Positions 33,190-38,153 of a DNA stretch of 38,153 nt are shown in pieces. A model generated the notes under the pieces. That model saw only the letters and a program-made list of their open reading frames with translations. It had not been told where the DNA came from and ran no database searches. Within the stretch, counting starts at the first letter, position 1, and every line of letters begins with the position of its first letter. This stretch comes from Gemmatales bacterium (GTDB lineage Bacteria > Planctomycetota > Planctomycetia > Gemmatales > HRBIN36). A program made the translations under genes and the position numbers. The stretch lies in the NCBI GenBank assembly GCA_025056555.1, contig JANWVZ010000012.1, positions 1 through 38,153 of the forward strand, read 5' to 3'.

Positions 33190-34269
33190 ATGAGAGGGGA
33201 AGTAGTCTATCTGTATGCGTTTGACGTGGCAGATGAAATTGCTCTGGGACTGGTCACGGAGATTTTGTCAAAGAAAGCGGTGCCTTTTGTAGTACGTCTA
33301 TCGAGTCAGATTCCGCGTGAGCAACCTTTATATCAGCCGCTCTGCGTGGAACCGCTGGTAACCGCCACCATTCGGCAGCAGCCGGTCCGCGTAGTGGTGC
33401 GTGTCTATGGCGTGGGCGTGATTTCAGTGACGTTTCGGGTACCGTGGCACGCCGACCAGTGGCAGGAACTGTATCACCTTCATGATCCCCGGCTCGACAA
33501 CGGCGACACCCTGGACCGCTTTGCCCGTCGGGTGTGTGACGAGGTCTATGAGGGACTGCGGCCGGTACTGATTCGCAGTTCCCGCATCGTAGAGCCCGAA
33601 GCCTATACCGCATTTTGCATTACCGATTTGGGGCAGGAAACGGACACTGTTACCTGGTTTCTGCAGAATCGGCGCGAAATCGCCGGCCTGCTCACGCAAA
33701 CCATGCCGCAACTTTTAAGCGATGAACAAGTGCAGGAAACCTTGCGCATCAGACGGTCTTACGAGAAAACCGACCTGGTGGTGATTGACTGGGACGCAGC
33801 CCTGATCGTGGATACCAAGGGTTACATGGAAGACGTCTTGTATGTGCTGGAATTGGCCAACCTGCAGCTGGAGGAGTTCCGCATGATGGATCATCGCCTG
33901 GATAAGTATCTGGATCGCGCTTATGACGATTTGGAGCGCGGGCGCTGGGGTATTATGCTGTTTCAGCTGCGGCGAACCCTCTCCAAGCTGCGGCGCTTCC
34001 GCGTAGACGTTACACGGATTGCGGATGAAGTGAGTCACATTACCAAATTCCTCGGCGACTGGTATCTGGCGCGCGTTTATTTGGGGGCTAAAGAGCGTTT
34101 TCATCTCGATCACTGGCGACAAAGCGTCGAGCAGCGCCTGGCGCAGCTCGACCATTTGTACCAAATTTTTCAGAGCGAAATCTACGAGCGGCGCATGTTG
34201 TGGATGGAGGCGGCCATTGTGCTGTTGTTCATCATTGATCTGGTGGCGCTGTTTTTGTTTCGCCACTAA
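33190..34269 (+). CDS. RMD1/DUF155-family membrane protein
   Basis: A 359-residue protein of the DUF155 family, related to yeast RMD1/RMD8. Family features are the N-terminal segment VYLYAFDVADEIAL, and the C-terminal block FLGDWYLARVYLGAKERFHLDHWRQSVEQRLAQLDHLYQIF followed by RRMLWMEAAIVLLFIIDLVALFLF, a single C-terminal transmembrane helix. The middle contains a long helical stretch (VLYVLELANLQLEEFRMMDHRLDKYLDRAYDDLE). The bacterial function is unknown. Two direct repeats involving its stop codon follow at once. Upstream, the ECF sigma gene is divergent. Confidence 0.9.
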   Translation: MRGEVVYLYAFDVADEIALGLVTEILSKKAVPFVVRLSSQIPREQPLYQPLCVEPLVTATIRQQPVRVVVRVYGVGVISVTFRVPWHADQWQELYHLHDPRLDNGDTLDRFARRVCDEVYEGLRPVLIRSSRIVEPEAYTAFCITDLGQETDTVTWFLQNRREIAGLLTQTMPQLLSDEQVQETLRIRRSYEKTDLVVIDWDAALIVDTKGYMEDVLYVLELANLQLEEFRMMDHRLDKYLDRAYDDLERGRWGIMLFQLRRTLSKLRRFRVDVTRIADEVSHITKFLGDWYLARVYLGAKERFHLDHWRQSVEQRLAQLDHLYQIFQSEIYERRMLWMEAAIVLLFIIDLVALFLFRH

Positions 34270-34356
34270 TAGCCCGTCCAAGCCCTGCTACTTGGTGGAC
34301 TCAATAGACTAACGTCTGGGGAAGTTTTGCTTCGCCACTAATAGCCCGTCCAAGCC
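34253..34356. repeat. Direct repeat duplicating the end of the DUF155 gene
   Basis: A 32-base unit at 34253-34284 recurs at 34325-34356 with 1 mismatch, period 72 bases; the inner 26 bases (34259-34284 and 34331-34356) are identical. The first copy covers the last codons and stop of the DUF155 gene; the second is non-coding. This looks like a partial local tandem duplication whose intervening part has diverged. Confidence 0.85.
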
Positions 34357-34629
34357 GTGTCGCAGGGTTGTGCAACAGAGTGCAGCAGGATAACTCGGCT
34401 TGACCGAAGTAAGCAGTTCGGTTAAAATGTTAGCGGGCTTAGCGAAGCTTCGACATAAGTCCTGATAGGGGAAGAACTTAGGTAAGAATCCTTTCGCCAA
34501 GTCGTGGCCGAATCGGCTGGCATGGACGCTGGCATGGTCTTAGCAACTAGGGATGGGTCGGACACCGTTGTTGCTGACGGACGGACCTTGCTGGGCGACC
34601 GGGACAGAGGCTCCGCTTAGGGGTGCACC
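34270..34629. other. Intergenic region ahead of dnaG, about 360 bases
   Basis: It contains the second copy of the DUF155-end repeat, a promoter-like pair at 34400-34428 and a 10-base palindrome (CGAAGCTTCG) at 34443-34452. No small gene or RNA was recognised. The leader from the promoter to the dnaG start is about 200 bases. Confidence 0.5.
34400..34428 (+). promoter_or_regulatory. Putative sigma-70-type promoter upstream of dnaG
   Basis: TTGACC (34400-34405) and TAAAAT (34423-34428) are separated by exactly 17 bases; each matches 5 of 6 consensus positions. It is correctly oriented and lies about 200 bases before dnaG, and probably serves dnaG and rpoD. Confidence 0.5.
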
Positions 34630-36411
34630 GTGGCCGAAGACGTGATCGCACGCGTCAAGCAAGCGAACGATATCGTTGAGGTGGTGCGGGAGTATCTGCC
34701 GCTGCGTCGTCAGGGGCGTACCTACAAAGGACTGTGTCCCTTTCACGATGACCATCATCCGTCGCTCGACGTGGATCCTCTGCGGCAGCGGTTTCGCTGT
34801 TGGGCGTGTGGCAAGTACGGTGATGTGATTACCTTTGTGCAGGAGCGGGAACGTTGCAGTTTTCGGGAAGCGGTGGAACTGTTAGCGCGGCGTGCGGGCA
34901 TAGCGATTCATTGGGGCCAGGCTCCGCGCGACCAGGAACGCGCCACCTGGTTTGAGCTGCTTCGGTGGGCCGAGGAACAATTTCGTAAGTGTTTTTGGGA
35001 ATCGTCGCAGGCTGCTGGGGCTCGGCAGTACTTGCAGGAACGGGGCTTCCGACGGGAGACCTTGATCGAGTTCGGTATCGGTTTCGCCCCGGATGATTGG
35101 GAATGGTTGACGCGGCGGGGATTGCGCCTGGGTTGGACAACCGAGCAGTTGGTAACGGTGGGTTTGTGTGGGCAACGCGAGCAGGATGGCAAACTTTACG
35201 ACCGCTTTCGCGGTCGCATCATGTTTCCGATTCGTGACGTTCGTGGCAGGACGGTAGGCTTCGGTGGACGCATATTGCCAGGCACACCCGCTGAAGCGCA
35301 CCAACCTAAGTACTATAATTCGACGGACACGCCGCTGTTCCGTAAGAGCGAGCATCTCTACGGGCTGGACGTGGCGCGAAACGCCGCCGAGCAATCGGGA
35401 TACCTGGCGGTCGTCGAAGGCTATACCGATGTGCTGATGGCTCACCAATGCGGCTGCCGGGCAGTGGTGGCGACGCTGGGAACGGCTCTGAACGCAGCTC
35501 ACGTCCAGCAACTGCGCCGCTTCGCCCCGCGCATCGTGCTGGTCTTTGACGCGGATAGTGGCGGACAGCGGGGTGTGGACTCCGCGTTACAGCTTTTCCT
35601 GCAACACGAGGTGGACCTGGCTATCGCTCAACTGCCAGCTCCCTTCGACCCGTGTGATTACCTCCAGGCCCACGGACGGGAAGCCTTCGAACAGGTGGTA
35701 CACCAGGCCGTGGACGCTCTGGAATTCCGATTACGGCAGGAACTGACCCCGCAGGCGCTGGCCAGTCTTGAAGGTCGCCGCCAGGCGGCTGAAAACGTGC
35801 TGCGGGTCCTGGCCCAATTACCGGCGAACAGTACGGGCACGGTGCAGGTAAAACGTGAGTTAGCCGTGGCCCATTTAGCGCGGCGAACTGGGATTAGTGC
35901 TCCGTCTCTGTGGCTGCGATTACAGGAAATCTATCGCCAAACCCATCACCTTCCCGGCCCCCCGCAAGCGGAGCCAGTCCGCGTTCATGTCAGTCCCCTG
36001 GAACGGCAACTGCTGGAAATCCTCCTGGCCGAGCCGGCCTTACTCCAGGAATTCGATAATCAGTTGCCAGTGGAGTTGGTCGAACACCGCGGGATTCGGC
36101 AGATGTTGGCACGCATGTTGCGGATTTGGCGCGCAGGAGAGGTCCCGCACCTGGAGCGGATGCGTCAGGAATTCGCAGATCAACCGCGCTTGTGTACGTA
36201 TCTGCTGCAACTGCATGATCGGGGCCTGGCGTTAGCGGACCGACGAAGCTGTCTGCAGGATGTCCTCCAAGCGCTGCGGGAACGAGAGGCGCGACGGCAA
36301 CGCGAGCGTCTGCGGAGTGAATTGCAGAATATCAGCGGCGATGCACCCCCTCCCACGGATTTACTTCGCCAATATCAGCAGCCCCAACCGCTGACTTCCT
36401 CAGGCCCCTAA
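34630..36411 (+). CDS. dnaG: DNA primase
   Basis: Synthesises RNA primers for lagging-strand replication with the DnaB helicase. The 593-residue protein has an N-terminal CHC2 zinc finger (Cys36, His39, Cys57, Cys60), then the RNA-polymerase domain ([14 protein letters not shown]). The TOPRIM motifs are [12 protein letters not shown] (Glu263) and LVFDADSGG (Asp307, Asp309). The C-terminal helicase-binding part ([18 protein letters not shown]...) is present and ends in a Pro/Gln-rich tail. The start is GTG 34630 with AGGGG upstream. It is followed by rpoD after 170 bases, as in the bacterial macromolecular-synthesis operon, but rpsU is not upstream. Confidence 0.96.
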   Translation: MAEDVIARVKQANDIVEVVREYLPLRRQGRTYKGLCPFHDDHHPSLDVDPLRQRFRCWACGKYGDVITFVQERERCSFREAVELLARRAGIAIHWGQAPRDQERATWFELLRWAEEQFRKCFWESSQAAGARQYLQERGFRRETLIEFGIGFAPDDWEWLTRRGLRLGWTTEQLVTVGLCGQREQDGKLYDRFRGRIMFPIRDVRGRTVGFGGRILPGTPAEAHQPKYYNSTDTPLFRKSEHLYGLDVARNAAEQSGYLAVVEGYTDVLMAHQCGCRAVVATLGTALNAAHVQQLRRFAPRIVLVFDADSGGQRGVDSALQLFLQHEVDLAIAQLPAPFDPCDYLQAHGREAFEQVVHQAVDALEFRLRQELTPQALASLEGRRQAAENVLRVLAQLPANSTGTVQVKRELAVAHLARRTGISAPSLWLRLQEIYRQTHHLPGPPQAEPVRVHVSPLERQLLEILLAEPALLQEFDNQLPVELVEHRGIRQMLARMLRIWRAGEVPHLERMRQEFADQPRLCTYLLQLHDRGLALADRRSCLQDVLQALREREARRQRERLRSELQNISGDAPPPTDLLRQYQQPQPLTSSGP

Positions 36412-36581
36412 ACCAAGGGGCTGATGCCCACGAGAACGGCCAAGCCTCCATATCCACTTGGGACATGACTGCGACCCAGAGGCCCGGGCATGGACGAGCG
36501 CAACCACACCTGTCCTCGTCTGCCTGCCTCACCAGTCTGTGGGCTGGAATCAGCCTGAACCGACAGAGGAGAGGAACTTCT

Positions 36582-38153
36582 ATGGAAAAACTCGAAAGCT
36601 GGCTACGCACGTTGGTGGAAGCGGGTCGGCACAAAGGTTACCTGACCTATTCTCAGGTCAACGAATTGCTGCCCGAAGATTATGCCAATGCCGACAAGCT
36701 TGACCGCCTGCTGATGGCGTTGGAAGAACAGGGTATCGAGTTAATTGACGAATCCGAGGCAGAAGCACGCGATCGCGCTGCGGAACTGGAGTTGTTGGGG
36801 GCGGAAGACTCCGAGGTCGAGTTCCTTGAAGAGGATAGCGGCAGTGGTGGCCAGGACCCAGTGCGCACCTACCTGTCGCAGATGGGCAAGATTCCGCTGC
36901 TGACGCGGGACCAGGAAATCGCGTTAGCGCGACGGATTGAAATCGCTCGCAACCGCTTCCGCCGTAAGGTGCTGGAGAACGATTATGCCCTGAGCATTGT
37001 GGTGGAAACCCTGAAACGGGTGCATCATGGGGACCTGCCTTTCGACCGCACCATGAAAACCTCGGTCACGGAGAATCTGGAAAAAGACCAGATTCTCCAC
37101 CGCATGCCTCATAACTTGCGCACCCTCGAAGTCCTGATGCAGCAAAACGTGGAGGATTTTACTCGCAGTCTCGACCCGCGGCTGAGTGAACGCGAGGTAC
37201 TGCAATTGCGGCGGAGTCTGCGCTTGCGTCGGCGGAAATGCGTCCGTCTGGTGGAAGAACTCAGCATCCGCACGCAGCGTCTGCAACCGCTGATGAAACG
37301 TTTGGAGCAGATCAGCCAGCGCATGGACGAGCTGGAAGCGGCGCTGGAGCGGTCACGGGTTCAGGGACGCTCCTGCGAGGAACGGGCTAATCTCGAAAGC
37401 GAACTGCGCGATCTGATGCTCATGACTCTGGAAACCCCCGCCAGCCTCCGCCTGCGGGTGCAAATCATTCGCCGACGCTTTGAGGAATATGAGTTCGCCA
37501 AGCGTCAGCTGGCCGATGCCAATCTGCGCCTGGTTGTTTCCATAGCCAAGCGTTATCGCAATCGGGGTTTGAGTTTCCTGGACCTGATTCAGGAGGGTAA
37601 CACGGGGCTGATGAGGGCAGTGGATAAGTATGAGTATCGTCGGGGATATAAGTTCAGTACGTATGCGACGTGGTGGATTCGCCAGGCCATCAGCCGCGCT
37701 ATTGCCGACCAGGCCCGCACCATTCGGATCCCCGTGCACATGGTGGAAACCATGTCGCGCTTACGCAGTGCTCAACGACGGCTTTACCACGAACTGGGAC
37801 GAGAGCCGACTTTGCAGGAGTTAGCGCAGGCGGCCGGCGTTGACCTTGAGGAAGCGCGTCAGGTCTTGCAGGTGAATCGTCAGCCCATCAGTCTGGACCG
37901 GCCCATCAACGAGGGAGAGGAAACGTATTTCAGCGAGTTTATCCCGGATGAATCCACGGCGCTGCCCTGGCAGGATACCAGCCACGAAATGCTCAAGCAG
38001 AAAATCGAGCAGGTGCTCAAGACCTTGACCTACCGCGAACGGGAAATCATCAAGCTACGCTATGGCCTGGGAGATGGCTATACTTATACACTGGAAGAAG
38101 TCGGTCGAATTTTCAAGGTCACCCGTGAACGCGTCCGCCAGATTGAGGCAAAG
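36582..38153 (+). CDS. rpoD: RNA polymerase primary sigma factor, 3' end cut by the window
   Basis: 524 codons are visible from ATG 36582 to the last base; the frame is open at the edge. The first 80 residues form a small acidic region 1.1-like part. Region 1.2 is [30 protein letters not shown] helical, charged non-conserved section follows, then region 2, [70 protein letters not shown]. Region 3 follows and region 4 begins ([37 protein letters not shown]), where the window ends. The -10-contacting residues and the helix-turn-helix are standard for a housekeeping sigma. An AGAGGAGAGG ribosome binding site lies about 8-15 bases upstream of the start. Confidence 0.96.
   Translation, partial: MEKLESWLRTLVEAGRHKGYLTYSQVNELLPEDYANADKLDRLLMALEEQGIELIDESEAEARDRAAELELLGAEDSEVEFLEEDSGSGGQDPVRTYLSQMGKIPLLTRDQEIALARRIEIARNRFRRKVLENDYALSIVVETLKRVHHGDLPFDRTMKTSVTENLEKDQILHRMPHNLRTLEVLMQQNVEDFTRSLDPRLSEREVLQLRRSLRLRRRKCVRLVEELSIRTQRLQPLMKRLEQISQRMDELEAALERSRVQGRSCEERANLESELRDLMLMTLETPASLRLRVQIIRRRFEEYEFAKRQLADANLRLVVSIAKRYRNRGLSFLDLIQEGNTGLMRAVDKYEYRRGYKFSTYATWWIRQAISRAIADQARTIRIPVHMVETMSRLRSAQRRLYHELGREPTLQELAQAAGVDLEEARQVLQVNRQPISLDRPINEGEETYFSEFIPDESTALPWQDTSHEMLKQKIEQVLKTLTYREREIIKLRYGLGDGYTYTLEEVGRIFKVTRERVRQIEAK

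Noticed and set aside
1-38153. tRNA or rRNA genes, insertion sequences, phage genes
   Set aside because: Intergenic regions were read for T-arm-like GGTTCRANNCC motifs, transposase motifs and terminal inverted repeats; none was convincing.

Overview
This window is bacterial chromosome with moderately high GC, most likely from a member of the Planctomycetota and probably near Gemmataceae. That placement is inferred from gene content: a Tat-signal DUF1501 protein, many proteins opening with a short zinc-ribbon followed by a membrane segment, GYF_2/TM2/DUF4190 membrane modules, a serine/threonine kinase fused to such modules, an RMD1/DUF155 protein, CsrA, and several planctomycete-style enzyme look-alikes. 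No tRNA, rRNA, insertion sequence or cas operon was seen.

Layout. 1-2.4 kb: the end of a polytopic membrane protein and a zinc alcohol dehydrogenase. 2.5-6.7 kb: a kinase-GYF_2-TM2 protein (minus strand) divergent from three small zinc-ribbon membrane proteins, two of them tandem paralogues; the second paralogue carries a visible one-base frameshift. 6.9-10.2 kb: glucose-1-phosphate thymidylyltransferase, a 700-base gene-poor stretch, a membrane-anchored NlpC/P60-like protein, and convergent queE. 10.4-16.2 kb: a tightly packed plus-strand run of a zinc-ribbon/beta-propeller membrane protein, a ROK kinase, cytidylate kinase, and a 571-residue CARF plus PD-(D/E)XK nuclease of the Card1/DUF1887 type with no CRISPR genes nearby. 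16.3-19.2 kb: treZ and miaA (minus). 19.6-22.1 kb: a NagA-like amidohydrolase and an FG-GAP lipoprotein (plus). 22.2-26.8 kb: a minus-strand run of an esterase-like pseudoenzyme, an alpha/beta hydrolase and an acyl-CoA dehydrogenase. 27.1-30 kb: csrA and a leucine-rich-repeat protein (plus), then a convergent S41-type protein lacking the nucleophile serine. 30.8-34.3 kb: DUF1501 protein, ECF sigma factor (minus), RMD1/DUF155 protein. 34.4-38.15 kb: a sigma-70-like promoter, dnaG and the start of rpoD, which runs off the window.

Themes. The most notable item is the stand-alone CARF nuclease, whose ligand-pocket motif and catalytic residues are both visible. A second theme is enzyme families with altered key residues: the kinase VAIK lysine is Arg, the NagA metal-ligand Glu is Tyr, the S41 nucleophile is Gly, and the esterase nucleophile and histidine are both replaced. 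A third is three partial direct repeats with similar geometry (26-38 bp copies repeating every 72-81 bp), one inside the CARF nuclease gene. All functional statements rest on reading motifs by eye; no database search or alignment was run.
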